Positions 35,236-44,112 of a stretch of 64,000 nucleotides of DNA are shown piece by piece. A model generated the notes under the pieces. It was given only the letters and a program-made list of their open reading frames with translations, did no database searches and was not told the origin of the DNA. Origin of the DNA: Leptonema illini DSM 21528 (lineage in GTDB: Bacteria > Spirochaetota > Leptospiria > Leptospirales > Leptonemataceae); the NCBI RefSeq assembly GCF_000243335.1, contig NZ_JH597773.1, positions 951,989 through 1,015,988 on the forward strand, written 5' to 3'. Made by a program: the position numbers and the translations under genes. Positions within the stretch are counted from its first letter, which is position 1; each line of letters opens with the position of its first letter.

Positions 35236-35748
35236 TCATTGCGGCGTCATTGTCGACCATGCGAAGCCGTTGCAACCACTTGCGAGATCCGTTGCATCCA
35301 CAGCAGCCGGATCAGACCTGGCTTCATCAAGAGTCGGTTTATTGTACACAATCTGACAGAAATAAACCGTACCTCCGCTTTTCGTCCAGACATTCCTGTT
35401 GTGGCAGACGCCGGCATCGAAGCACTCGCATGCTCCTGAATTTGTACACCATGAGGGCACACCCGTACGAACGTATGCAGTGCGGGTAGCGTTCGAAAAA
35501 TCGAGAACGGTCCCACTACCGCCCCAGCTCCAGTAACCCGACACTTCGCCCGCTATCGTTTTTGATGCCTGTATGCTGTGTGTTCCAAAACCGTCATGCC
35601 AGTTTCCGTTGATCTCCATCTGCTCGGGCAAAGCAAGCAGGGTCAGGATATCTTTTTCTGTATCATCCTTTTCCTGTTTAAAAGGACATGCAACCATAAG
35701 GGGAAGGGCCATCAGCGGAAGCAGGGCCCGGAAAACGTTTCGTCTCAT
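35236..35748 (-). CDS. Small lipoprotein, first gene of the cobalamin-riboswitch operon
   Basis: A 170-residue predicted lipoprotein with signal peptide ending at LPLMVACPF (Cys at about 21) and AGGAGAAG before its ATG. The mature domain is Trp- and Cys-rich (WCTNSGACECFDAGVCHN, then FCQIVYNKP and SGCNGFAW), suggesting a compact disulfide-bonded secreted domain. I do not recognise a named family. Its position as the first gene after the riboswitch makes it the gene most directly controlled by cobalamin. Confidence 0.7.
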   Translation of the reverse strand: MRRNVFRALLPLMALPLMVACPFKQEKDDTEKDILTLLALPEQMEINGNWHDGFGTHSIQASKTIAGEVSGYWSWGGSGTVLDFSNATRTAYVRTGVPSWCTNSGACECFDAGVCHNRNVWTKSGGTVYFCQIVYNKPTLDEARSDPAAVDATDLASGCNGFAWSTMTPQ

Positions 35749-35762
35749 AGACTTCTCCTGTG

Positions 35763-35823
35763 AATTTGAAATCCGGGGACAGATTCAAATTGTACACCGG
35801 CCCCCGGGTGCTCTCCGGGGGCC
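35763..35823 (-). promoter_or_regulatory. Two hairpins between cobalamin aptamer and first lipoprotein gene
   Basis: A 9-bp GC-only stem (GGCCCCCGG/CCGGGGGCC, 35799-35823, 7-nt loop) is followed on the minus strand by AATTTGAA/TTCAAATT (35763-35791). The second stem ends about 7 bp before the Shine-Dalgarno of the lipoprotein gene. There is no U-run, so these look more like parts of an expression platform than a plain terminator. Confidence 0.55.
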
Positions 35824-35824
35824 C

Positions 35825-35995
35825 CCTGCATATGCAGGATGCGACGACCGTTCACGGGCGTGCCATCGCGGGGAAGATCTGACTGAGGATGCAAGCATCC
35901 AACACAGTTACGCCGTTAGCGGGGGAATCACACCCCCTTCCTCCCTGGAGAAGAACATGACCAGATCGCGATCCCTTTTCACGGCGGCAACGATT
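35825..35995 (-). promoter_or_regulatory. Cobalamin riboswitch
   Basis: Read on the minus strand, the leader contains GTGAAAAGGGA, then AAGGGGGTGTGATTCCCCC-GC, GGCGTAACTGTG, and a B12-box-like AGTCAGATCTTCCCCGC. These occur in the order expected for the adenosylcobalamin aptamer. The genes downstream on the same strand end in cobT, cobS and cobC, which fits repression by cobalamin. The exact ends are approximate. Confidence 0.72.
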
Positions 35996-36047
35996 TTAAA
36001 AAAGTGTGGACAGTGACCTTTCTCCCGGGCATCCATTAAGACTGCCT

Positions 36048-38792
36048 ATGCCCATGAACACCCAGCTGCTTGACGTGCTCTTTCAGACAGCCGGTGATGC
36101 CTTTTTTATCGCCGAGGCGAATACGGGGCGCATCATCGAAGCGAATCGTCGGGCCGAAGAACTTACGGGGTACGATCGATCCGAGCTGATCGAGATGCAT
36201 CAATCGCAATTGCATCCGCTACAGATGGTCGACCAGTATCGCGCCATCTTTGCGAAGCATGCGCGCGGCGATCTGATGCTTGCAGCAAGCGTGCAGATCG
36301 TCAGGAAGGACGGCGCCGTCGTTCCCGTCGAGATACAGGGTAGCGCTTTTGAGTTCGAAGGCCGCAGGCTCGTCTTTGGCATCTTTCGCGACGTTTCAGA
36401 TCGTGATCTCCTACATCGACGGCTCGAACAGAGCGAACGACGCAATCGAACCATCGCCGAATTTGCTCCCATCAGCATCGTCGTACATTGCAACGGCAGA
36501 GTGGTCTTCAGCAACGAGCGAGCCATGCGAGATCTTGGAGCAAGGACGGTCAACGATCTGCTCGGTCTCAATGTTCTGGATTTTGTTCATCCAGAAGATC
36601 TTCAGCGAGTGAACGAGCGTATTCGCAAAATAATGATCGAAAAGGGATCCGTTCCCATGCTTGAAGAGCGTCTCAAGCGATTGAACGGAGAGTACTTTAA
36701 CGCCGAGGTGCATGCAACGGCCATCGAATGGGACGGAATGCCTTCCGTGATGGTGGCCTTTCAGGATATCGACGATCGCGCCCGTCGACGCAACTACCGC
36801 GAGGCAATGTTGCAACTACTACAAAAGGCCTTCCGGCACGTCGATACCGAGGCGACGCTACGAGAACTTGTCAGAGTGCATGCAGAAAGAGCAAACGCCT
36901 TTGCGTCTCTTCTGACGATCAAACAGGATGACGGACTGATCGTCCGGGCCGATCACGACGCTCCCGATGAACTCATTCGCCTAACCGAAGAAGCCGGCGT
37001 CGACCGAAACGCCTCACCCTCAGCCTTTGCTCTCGTCAACGAAACGTCGATTTTCGTTGATTGCATAGAAAAGCTTCCCATAGATGAACGCTTTCGCAAG
37101 CGTCTTTCCGATTTATCCATCACATCGTGCTGGAGCTACCCGGTCCGCGATCGTGAGGGCGGAAGCATCGGATCCCTGACCGTCTATCTCAGCGACAGTC
37201 GCATGCCCGACGACGAAGAGCTTGAGGCGCTCGAACAGGCGTCGTATCTGACGTCGGTCTTTATGGATCGTTCTGATCTACTCGATGAGAACTACCGCCT
37301 CTCGCAGGTGGCAAGGCAGACGCGCGAAGGCGTAATACTCACCGATAAGGATCGAAAAGTCGTCTATGTCAATCAGGCGTTTACCGATGTCACCGGATAT
37401 ACTCTGAAAGACGTGGCGGGAAAGAACCTGCGAACGATCATGCATGGGCCGGCGACAAATATGGCCACCGCTCAATTTATGAAGCAAAGGCTCAATGAAA
37501 TAAGAGGCTTCGACTGTCGCATCTTCAACTACCGCAAGACGGGTGAAGGTTTCTGGAATGATCTGCGCATCGATCCCATGTTTGATAGAACGGGAACCCA
37601 TGTCGGATTCATCGGCCTTCAGACCGATGTCACCGAAGAGATGGATGCGCGGGCGCGACTGGAGAAAACGCTCGAAGAAGCCGATGAGGCGTCAAAAGCG
37701 AGATCAGAATTCCTTTCTATTATCAGCCATGAAATACGCACGCCTCTTAACTCAATCAGCGGCATCGTGCATCTGCTCTCGGATCGTAATCGCAGCGAAG
37801 ATCAGACGGAAGAGCTCGACATCTTAAAGAAGTCCGCCGAACGACTGCAGATCCTTGTCAGTGATATCCTGGATTTCGGGCAGATGGATGCCGGCAGGTT
37901 GAGCTTTCAGAATCAGCCGTTTTCGTTCCCCCGACTGATCGGGCAGCTCTGCGAATCGTTCGAGCCGGCATTCACGCATACGCCCGTGCAATTTGAACAC
38001 TACATTGATCCGGCCATACCCGAAGGCCTATCCGCCGATCCGGCGCGCATCCGGCAGGTCTACTATCATCTGCTCTCAAACGCCCAGAAATTCACCGTTA
38101 CTGGCAGTGTCAGACTTGAAATCAAAATGGCAGACGATACGGGGTCACACGTCGTTATCGAGTCCGTGTTAACCGATACGGGCACGGGTATGTCGCAGAC
38201 TGTCATCTCGCGCATTTTTGAACCGTTTTTCAGGGCGGAATCCACCGCTACAGGACAGCCTAATGGCGCCGGCCTCGGTCTGACCATCGCAAAGCGCATA
38301 CTCGAATACTACGACGGCGACATTACGGTTGAATCCCGTCCGCATGACGGATCGACCTTCCGCTTTCGTATGAAAATCGAGAAAACGAACGAATCGGGCG
38401 GCACGCTTGTGAGCATGCCTCACCTGAAAAATGCCAGGGTGCTTATCGTCGAAGATTATGAAGCCAACATTCTGATTACGAGAAAGTTTCTCGAACTCTG
38501 GGATATTCAGGTCGATCAGGCGTATAACGGCGAAGAGGCTCTGCATAAGGTTAAGAACGGTCAGTACGATCTTATTCTCATGGATCTTCACATGCCCGTC
38601 ATGGACGGATACGAGGCGACGCGACAGATTCGCACGTTCAACAATCAGATTCCGATCGTCGCTCTTACGGCCTCGGCGCAGAGCGAGGTGCAGGACAGGA
38701 TCAAAGAAGTCGGCATGAACGACCTGATCGTGAAACCCTTTCATCCCGCCGAGCTGAACAAAAAGATCTCGGCCTTTTTGAAGAATCGTTAA
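36048..38792 (+). CDS. PAS/GAF hybrid histidine kinase with C-terminal receiver
   Basis: A cytoplasmic hybrid sensor kinase of about 914 residues without membrane segments. It has PAS domains at about 5-120, 125-245 and 415-535, and a GAF-like domain at about 260-400. The DHp motif SIISHEIRTPLNSISG holds His at about 561. The ATPase domain has HLLSNAQKF, DTGTGMS and GAGLGLTIAKR. A receiver (about 790-914) carries the acceptor Asp in LILMDLHMPVMDG and the Lys in LIVKPFHP. The start is taken as ATG 36048; ATG 36054 is also possible. It is divergent from the cobalamin operon. No dedicated response regulator lies beside it. Confidence 0.9.
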   Translation: MPMNTQLLDVLFQTAGDAFFIAEANTGRIIEANRRAEELTGYDRSELIEMHQSQLHPLQMVDQYRAIFAKHARGDLMLAASVQIVRKDGAVVPVEIQGSAFEFEGRRLVFGIFRDVSDRDLLHRRLEQSERRNRTIAEFAPISIVVHCNGRVVFSNERAMRDLGARTVNDLLGLNVLDFVHPEDLQRVNERIRKIMIEKGSVPMLEERLKRLNGEYFNAEVHATAIEWDGMPSVMVAFQDIDDRARRRNYREAMLQLLQKAFRHVDTEATLRELVRVHAERANAFASLLTIKQDDGLIVRADHDAPDELIRLTEEAGVDRNASPSAFALVNETSIFVDCIEKLPIDERFRKRLSDLSITSCWSYPVRDREGGSIGSLTVYLSDSRMPDDEELEALEQASYLTSVFMDRSDLLDENYRLSQVARQTREGVILTDKDRKVVYVNQAFTDVTGYTLKDVAGKNLRTIMHGPATNMATAQFMKQRLNEIRGFDCRIFNYRKTGEGFWNDLRIDPMFDRTGTHVGFIGLQTDVTEEMDARARLEKTLEEADEASKARSEFLSIISHEIRTPLNSISGIVHLLSDRNRSEDQTEELDILKKSAERLQILVSDILDFGQMDAGRLSFQNQPFSFPRLIGQLCESFEPAFTHTPVQFEHYIDPAIPEGLSADPARIRQVYYHLLSNAQKFTVTGSVRLEIKMADDTGSHVVIESVLTDTGTGMSQTVISRIFEPFFRAESTATGQPNGAGLGLTIAKRILEYYDGDITVESRPHDGSTFRFRMKIEKTNESGGTLVSMPHLKNARVLIVEDYEANILITRKFLELWDIQVDQAYNGEEALHKVKNGQYDLILMDLHMPVMDGYEATRQIRTFNNQIPIVALTASAQSEVQDRIKEVGMNDLIVKPFHPAELNKKISAFLKNR

Positions 38793-38890
38793 CAGGCCCT
38801 TTTCGTCGATGTGGATATAATTTCTACAATCCTTCTCCGGAGAACAGTATCCTGAATTCTTAAGCGGCGACTTCTGTAACTCCGCTTACA

Positions 38891-39745
38891 CTATCGATGG
38901 CGCACGTCGAATACGGGGCGGCGCTGTCGTCCTTCCTTCAGGATCTCAAAATGCAGATGCGGCCCCGTTACTCTTCCGGTCTTGCCGACGCGGCCGATAT
39001 CGATTCCTCGCTTCACCCTGTCTCCCTTCTTTACGAGAATCTTTGAAAGGTGCCCGTAAAGGGTGATGTAGCCGTATTCATGTCGAATCAGGACCGTGCG
39101 GCCATAACCGGATTTATCGCCGGCAAAGATCACCTCGCCCGACTCAGCCGCCTGCACGGGCGTTCCCTGAGAGGCGGCCAGATCGATACCGCCATGAAAG
39201 GCATGTCTTCCGTGGATCGGATCCTTCCGCCATCCGAAGCCGCTGCTCTGCCGCGCTCCTATGAGCGGATGCCGAAAAACAAGGCCCTGAAAGAAATCCC
39301 GCTCTCGCGGCTCGAAGCGTCGTCCTGGAAAGAAATCAAACTGTAGAGCACTCGATCCTTTCATCACCGAAACGGCGATGCCGCCTTTCTCCTTGCCAGG
39401 ATCGCGGAAAACTCCGCGAGCGTTCGGCACAAGAATAACTTCGCCCGCTCTCAGTTCATCGGGATGGGCAAGAGAGTTCAGCGAGGCAAGCGTATCGGGA
39501 TCCTGCGATAGTCGTGTGACGACGTCGAAGAAGTGCTCCCCTTTTTTCAATCTGTAGGCCACAAAGCGCAGGGGGATGTCGAGGCGGCGATACTGCATGC
39601 CGCTTTTAAGATTCTCTGCAATCTCTCGCTTCAATTCTGTAGCCTGCTCTCCATGAAGCGACGACAGATCGGTGCTCGACTCAACGGCAGAAAGATCGGT
39701 CAGGGCCAATCCGAGCAAAAGCAGGGTACAGGAGCGACGCAGCAT
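38891..39745 (-). CDS. Secreted M23 metallopeptidase with LysM-like domain
   Basis: A 284-residue exported peptidoglycan endopeptidase. ATG 39745 gives a clear signal peptide (LLLLGLALTDLSAVE). A LysM-like segment spans about 65-110 (YRLKKGEHFFDVVTRLSQDPDTLASLN, shortened here to its ends: YRLKKGE and LASLN). The M23 domain has FHGGIDLA, YGYITLYGHL and HLHFEI, covering the zinc ligands His-Asp and HxH. Such proteins trim or remodel cell-wall cross-links. It diverges from a CPBP protease gene 49 bp away. Confidence 0.88.
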   Translation of the reverse strand: MLRRSCTLLLLGLALTDLSAVESSTDLSSLHGEQATELKREIAENLKSGMQYRRLDIPLRFVAYRLKKGEHFFDVVTRLSQDPDTLASLNSLAHPDELRAGEVILVPNARGVFRDPGKEKGGIAVSVMKGSSALQFDFFPGRRFEPRERDFFQGLVFRHPLIGARQSSGFGWRKDPIHGRHAFHGGIDLAASQGTPVQAAESGEVIFAGDKSGYGRTVLIRHEYGYITLYGHLSKILVKKGDRVKRGIDIGRVGKTGRVTGPHLHFEILKEGRQRRPVFDVRHR

Positions 39746-39794
39746 CTTCTTTTTTATTCGACAGAGTGCGCCGGTCTCTGAATCTCTTTCAGTC

Positions 39795-40388
39795 GTGCCG
39801 CTCTTACCTCTATCGTCTTTTCCGCCGGCCGTTCGCCTGGTTCTGGTCTTCACGCTCTTTGCCCTGCTTCAGTCGCTGCGCTTTTTTACATCCTCGGACT
39901 TCTGGCTCGACGTTGCGATGCAGGGCGTCGTTGCTCCTCTGCTCTTTTATTTCGTTATCGGATGGCGGCTACGAAGCGATGCTATCTGGCCGCAGAGCCC
40001 GCTTGCAAGGATTCAGGGATTCCTGACCGGTATCATCACAGGCGGGCTTTTCTTTCTTTTACTTTTTTTTACCATTCCAGAAAAGAGCTCCGACGTGCAG
40101 ATCACAGGCCTCTCCATTCTGCGCATGGCCTTTATAGTGCCCGTCGTTGAAGAGATCTATTTCAGGCTGGTTCTGACCGGATCTCTGAAACAAACGGGGC
40201 TCTCCCATGCCTGGGCGATTTTTTTTAGCGGCCTGTTTTTCGCCTTCTCTCATGAATATTCGGTTGCCCCCTTTCTTTTCCCTGTCGGACTGGCCGCTGG
40301 ATGGCTGTTTTTGCGATTCGGGGTGATCGCCTCTTTGAGCATGCATGTCGTCTACAATCTGGCCATTCTGCTTCATGCGATTAGCTGA
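39795..40388 (+). CDS. CPBP-family intramembrane metalloprotease
   Basis: A membrane protein of about 197 residues with roughly six hydrophobic segments. The three CPBP motifs are present: EEIYFR (EExxxR), FFAFSH (FxxxH) and HVVYN (HxxxN). The start is set to GTG 39795 because any earlier in-frame ATG would run into the divergent M23 gene; no strong ribosome site is visible. The substrate is unknown. Its end is followed 16 bp later by the next gene. Confidence 0.8.
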   Translation: MPLLPLSSFPPAVRLVLVFTLFALLQSLRFFTSSDFWLDVAMQGVVAPLLFYFVIGWRLRSDAIWPQSPLARIQGFLTGIITGGLFFLLLFFTIPEKSSDVQITGLSILRMAFIVPVVEEIYFRLVLTGSLKQTGLSHAWAIFFSGLFFAFSHEYSVAPFLFPVGLAAGWLFLRFGVIASLSMHVVYNLAILLHAIS

Positions 40389-40404
40389 AGCCATCGAGGA
40401 ACCG

Positions 40405-41112
40405 ATGATTCATCGAACCATTCGCCACGTTCTTATCTGCTCCGTTTTTATTGCCACACCGCTTCTGGCTCGCGACTTTAACTCCTTCGAATCTCCACGC
40501 AAAATGGAAGAGGCGAAGAAGGACGTCGAGCGTATGCTCGATAAGATGGACCCTAACGGATTTGTGCCCATCGACGAAACGCTCGGCTATAAATACGGCT
40601 GGACCTCTCGCTGGAACTCTCCGTTCAATTACACCGTCTTTCTCGGCGACATCTCAGAGAACAAACCCACTCCGATCATCATGGTCGAAGGCAACGCCGG
40701 CGACGTTCTGACCTTCAGCCGCATCTTCACCATCGAGAAGATCGTTCGCAACGAAGAAGATGCGGAACTCGTTTATGAAAAGATTTACCCTAAGAACCAC
40801 TTCTTCGGTCAGGGACTCAACCTCGTGCATCCGTCTCTTGGCGTGATGTACGCCTCTTATAAATCGCCGTCGCTGACCCGCGGACAGACCTACACAAGGG
40901 CCCTTACGTATTTCTTCATCGACGGCTTTCTTGTCTGGGCAGCCGGACGCAACTGGTTCCGCGAAGAGTTCAATATCTCGAAAAACGGCGGTCAGGTCGC
41001 GGCGGTGATGCTGCTCACGCGCGGCATAGGAGCCTATCAGAATCAGGCGTTGCTTCGCGGACACAACCGTAGCGTGCAGGCCGGTTATACATTTCCGTTG
41101 GAGCTGTATTGA
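40405..41112 (+). CDS. Exported protein of unknown function
   Basis: A 235-residue protein with a cleavable-looking signal peptide (HVLICSVFIATPLLARD) and GAGGA 6 bp before ATG 40405. The mature part starts with an acidic/basic helix and contains two hydrophobic stretches near 170 (YFFIDGFLVWAAG) and 195 (QVAAVMLLTRGIGAY). The C-terminus RSVQAGYTFPLELY ends in an aromatic residue pattern like that of outer-membrane strands. I do not recognise a family. It is closely followed by a TonB-like protein, so a cell-envelope role is likely. Confidence 0.65.
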   Translation: MIHRTIRHVLICSVFIATPLLARDFNSFESPRKMEEAKKDVERMLDKMDPNGFVPIDETLGYKYGWTSRWNSPFNYTVFLGDISENKPTPIIMVEGNAGDVLTFSRIFTIEKIVRNEEDAELVYEKIYPKNHFFGQGLNLVHPSLGVMYASYKSPSLTRGQTYTRALTYFFIDGFLVWAAGRNWFREEFNISKNGGQVAAVMLLTRGIGAYQNQALLRGHNRSVQAGYTFPLELY

Positions 41113-41622
41113 TTGAGACGATCCGGGCTGAAAGAATTCTCGTTTCTGCATGCCCTCTTGATCAGCCTCATGCTGCACGGTTTTGCCGCCCTCAGTTTTG
41201 TTTCGTTCGCCGAGCCGGACTCCTCCGATATCGTTCTTGATTCTATTCCCGGAAAGGCGCGCATGCGCTTTTCTTTTCCGGTGAAGCGAAGCGGCATCGG
41301 CAACGCCGATCGAGAAAACGACCAGAAGCAAGAAGACGACGGCGAAGACAGGGCTCAGGTCGATGCCGGATTGCTAACGCATGAAATATCAGAGATTATG
41401 CGTGAGATCGACTACCCTCCGCTTGCCCGACGCATGGGTATGCAGGGCACGGTGAGCTTTCAGATCGACACCGATGCGGATGGAAAGGTCGCCCGTATGG
41501 TGATGCTTCAGTCTTCGGGATACGATCTGCTTGATCGAACGGCGGCCGACCGCTTGCGCGCGTGGACGTTTCCCTTTTACAATCGCACCTTTATCATTCC
41601 CGTCCGTTTTGTATTACAGTAA
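41113..41622 (+). CDS. TonB-like protein
   Basis: A 169-residue protein with one N-terminal membrane segment (LHALLISLMLHGFAALSFV), a charged linker and a C-terminal TonB domain: YPPLARRMGMQGTVSFQI, then SSGYDLLDRTAADRLRAW. It would transfer energy to outer-membrane receptors or act as an adaptor. The start is TTG 41113 directly after the previous stop, with GGAG about 9 bp upstream. No exbB or exbD lies nearby in the window. Confidence 0.82.
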   Translation: MRRSGLKEFSFLHALLISLMLHGFAALSFVSFAEPDSSDIVLDSIPGKARMRFSFPVKRSGIGNADRENDQKQEDDGEDRAQVDAGLLTHEISEIMREIDYPPLARRMGMQGTVSFQIDTDADGKVARMVMLQSSGYDLLDRTAADRLRAWTFPFYNRTFIIPVRFVLQ

Positions 41623-41627
41623 AACCG

Positions 41628-42368
41628 ATGAACCGCTTTGACAGAGCAGACAGCCTTCCCTTTATCGTTTACGAAGATAACCATATTATCGTCGTCGTAA
41701 AGCCCCAGGGATTGCTCTGCCAGGGCGACATCGGCGGATCAGAAAATCTGCTCGACCTGCTGCGAGAGTATATACGCGAATCGGCCCACAAACCCGGTAA
41801 CGTCTACATCGGTCTCGTTCACCGACTCGATCGCAATACAGGCGGGCTGATGGTGTTTGCGAAAACCTCGAAAGCGGCAGCCCGTCTCTCAGAACAGTTC
41901 CGGGAGCACACCGTATCGAAGCATTACCTTGCGGCCGTCGAGCATCGCCCCGAACCTCCAGAAAATAGCATGCAGGACTATCTGAAAAAAGACGGGCGTC
42001 TGAAGAAAGCGGTCATTGCATCGGCTAACGATCCTGAAGCGAAAAAGGCCGAACTGCGTTACCGATGGATCGGGGAACGAAGGCGATCGCAGACCCGCCC
42101 GCCGCTTCAGATCGTCGAAGTCGAGCTACTCACCGGGCGCTTTCATCAGATCCGGGCGCAGTTCGCTCATCATCGCCTTCCTCTTGCCGGCGATACGAAG
42201 TACGGCTCCACGCTGCGTCTTGGCGGACCGGCGCTGTGGGCGCACCGCCTTGAGTTCTCGCATCCGACGCGGAAAGAGGTCATGAATTTCGAATTCGAAC
42301 CTCCGGCGGAATGGCCTTTCGGATTCCGTCGAGATAGGGCTGCAGACGTCGCCCGCGAAGATGACTGA
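41628..42368 (+). CDS. RluA-family RNA pseudouridine synthase
   Basis: A 246-residue pseudouridine synthase without an S4 domain. IVYEDNHIIVVVKPQGLL starts the fold, and GLVHRLDRNTGGLMVFAKT holds the catalytic Asp (HRLDR motif, about 66-70). TGRFHQIRAQFAHH and LWAHRLEFSHP are also conserved. It begins 5 bp after the TonB-like gene. Its last 89 bp overlap the convergent lysR gene. Which RNA it modifies cannot be told from sequence. Confidence 0.92.
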   Translation: MNRFDRADSLPFIVYEDNHIIVVVKPQGLLCQGDIGGSENLLDLLREYIRESAHKPGNVYIGLVHRLDRNTGGLMVFAKTSKAAARLSEQFREHTVSKHYLAAVEHRPEPPENSMQDYLKKDGRLKKAVIASANDPEAKKAELRYRWIGERRRSQTRPPLQIVEVELLTGRFHQIRAQFAHHRLPLAGDTKYGSTLRLGGPALWAHRLEFSHPTRKEVMNFEFEPPAEWPFGFRRDRAADVAREDD

Positions 42369-43140
42369 GTAGAAAGGTGCGTTCGGTCGATAAGACGGCT
42401 CCGCTCAGGCGCAACGGCCGAATCCGCTCGGTAACAGTTAACGACGAGAGAAACCCCACCGAAGAAACCGCAAGTAGAGACGCCTGCAAAGCGGCAATCG
42501 TACGCAGTTCCATCATCACATTCGACTCAAAGTCCGCATACAGTGGCTGAAGAATCTGCTCCGCCGCGCGACGCAGTGATGAACCCTTCTCGAACAAAAG
42601 AAGCGGCGTTAAGCGCAACTGCTTGAGCGTCATGCGTGCCGGCGCCATACCGACCATGGCCTGCACTCTATCGCGATACAGCGGCTCAGAAACGAGCATG
42701 CCCTGAGTAGAAAACGGTTCATGGATCACGATATCGGCGACGCCCGATGCGGCAAGACGCTGCAGTTCGGCCGGCAGCGACTCCGTTATTCGAATGGATA
42801 ACGCCGGGAAATCCTCACGCAGCCTTGCCAGGATCGGAGGTATGATGCCAACGCCGGCAGAGCCGCCGACGGCAATATGCAGATTCTTCAGTTCATCTTC
42901 ACCCGTCATCCGGCGCTCAAGATCCTCGGCCTCAAGGGCAATCGCATAAAGACGTTCGGCGGCCGGCGTAGGCAGCATCAAGCGACCGGAGCGGACAAAG
43001 AGCTCCGCCCCCACTTCGCGCTCCAGCAGAGCCATCTGTCGGCTCAGTGCGGGTTGGGTCAGATTCAATCTTCTGGAGGCTGCCGTAAAAGACTGACAGC
43101 GAACAATCTCGGCAAAACTGCGAAGACGTTGAAAATCCAT
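42280..43140 (-). CDS. LysR-family transcriptional regulator
   Basis: A 286-residue regulator. MDFQRLRSFAEIVRCQSF and the helix-turn-helix TAASRRLNLTQPALSRQM (about 19-36) are typical, followed by a periplasmic-binding-like effector domain. ATG 43140 fits the family start. It is divergent from a methyltransferase gene, with a 13-bp palindrome between them that is a likely operator. The effector is unknown. Its C-terminal coding region overlaps the pseudouridine synthase gene tail to tail. Confidence 0.92.
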   Translation of the reverse strand: MDFQRLRSFAEIVRCQSFTAASRRLNLTQPALSRQMALLEREVGAELFVRSGRLMLPTPAAERLYAIALEAEDLERRMTGEDELKNLHIAVGGSAGVGIIPPILARLREDFPALSIRITESLPAELQRLAASGVADIVIHEPFSTQGMLVSEPLYRDRVQAMVGMAPARMTLKQLRLTPLLLFEKGSSLRRAAEQILQPLYADFESNVMMELRTIAALQASLLAVSSVGFLSSLTVTERIRPLRLSGAVLSTERTFLLSHLRGRRLQPYLDGIRKAIPPEVRIRNS

Positions 43141-43150
43141 ATCATAAGAA

Positions 43151-43163
43151 TATCTAATAGATA
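43151..43163. promoter_or_regulatory. Palindrome in the lysR/methyltransferase divergent promoter
   Basis: TATCTA-A-TAGATA is a perfect palindrome with the T-N11-A form typical of LysR-type operators. It lies 11 bp before the lysR start in an AT-rich stretch, so it probably serves autoregulation and control of the divergent gene. Confidence 0.55.
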
Positions 43164-43215
43164 CCATAACCACAATTCATTTTTCTTATATATGAAGCTG
43201 TGCTACATTTTTCGT

Positions 43216-44022
43216 ATGAAAGAATGGAACAGCAATCTCTATGACGGCAGGCATGCCTTTGTTTCTGAACTGGGAAAGGGTGCGCTCTCTCTCCTGCAAC
43301 CTCGACAGGACGAGCGCATCATCGACCTCGGATGCGGAACAGGCGATCTCGCAGTCGAGATAGCGGCCAGCGGGGCCAGGGTGGTCGGCGTCGATGCATC
43401 AGAAGAAATGTTGCGGCGAGCTCGCGACAAATGGAGCGGCGACTTTCCAGACATCCGATTTGAAAAGGCCGATATACTCGACCTGAGTCGCTACTCCGGC
43501 TTTGACGCCGCATTCTCCAATGCAACGCTCCACTGGGTTAAAGAAGCCGAACAGGCGGCAAAACAGATCGCCGGCGTACTCAGGCCAGGCGGGCGTTTCA
43601 TTGCCGAATTCGGTGGATACAGGAATGTAGAACAGATCTGCCGCGCATTAACCGAAGCAGCAAATGCTGCCGGTCTGGGTATAGAGTATCCCTGGTACTA
43701 TCCAGAGGCCGATGAATACAGAGTCGTGCTTGAAAAGGCCGGCTTCGAGGTGCAGATGCTACAATGGTTCCGTCGCCCCACCGATCTCGGCCTGGACGGC
43801 CTTGCAAATTGGTACGCTATGTTCGTAAAGGGTTGGTGGAATCCCACAATGCAGAGGGACGATAATGGTCGCGACGATTCGGCAGTACGGTATAGGGAAA
43901 GGCAATCGTTCGAACACATCCGCGATGAAATATTTAAGACCGCTGTGCAGAACTACGCCCTATCAGGGCACGGGAATACCGCCGACTATGTGCGTCTTCG
44001 AGTCGTGGCAATCAGGCCGTAG
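43216..44022 (+). CDS. SAM-dependent methyltransferase
   Basis: A class I methyltransferase of 268 residues. IIDLGCGTGDLAVEIA (about 37-52) is motif I, VGVDASEEML motif II, and FDAAFSNATLHWV the catalytic-region motif; GGRFIAEFGG follows. This pattern resembles trans-aconitate methyltransferase-like and related small-molecule enzymes. ATG 43216 is chosen because MKEWNSNLYDGRHAF aligns with the family start; ATG 43192 is an alternative. It is probably controlled by the divergent LysR protein. Confidence 0.87.
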   Translation: MKEWNSNLYDGRHAFVSELGKGALSLLQPRQDERIIDLGCGTGDLAVEIAASGARVVGVDASEEMLRRARDKWSGDFPDIRFEKADILDLSRYSGFDAAFSNATLHWVKEAEQAAKQIAGVLRPGGRFIAEFGGYRNVEQICRALTEAANAAGLGIEYPWYYPEADEYRVVLEKAGFEVQMLQWFRRPTDLGLDGLANWYAMFVKGWWNPTMQRDDNGRDDSAVRYRERQSFEHIRDEIFKTAVQNYALSGHGNTADYVRLRVVAIRP

Positions 44023-44046
44023 CCTCGCTATGAGCGAATCAAATAG

Positions 44047-44074
44047 AAAAGCCAGTCCTGCAGGACTGGCTTTT
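44047..44074. terminator. Bidirectional terminator
   Basis: A perfect palindrome, AAAAGCCAGTCCTG and its complement, forms a 14-bp stem with an A-run and a T-run at its ends. It lies between the convergent methyltransferase and acyl-CoA dehydrogenase genes and can serve both. Confidence 0.9.
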
Positions 44075-44112
44075 CGTTGAACACTTTCTGCCTGAAACAG
44101 GCAGAATTCGAC

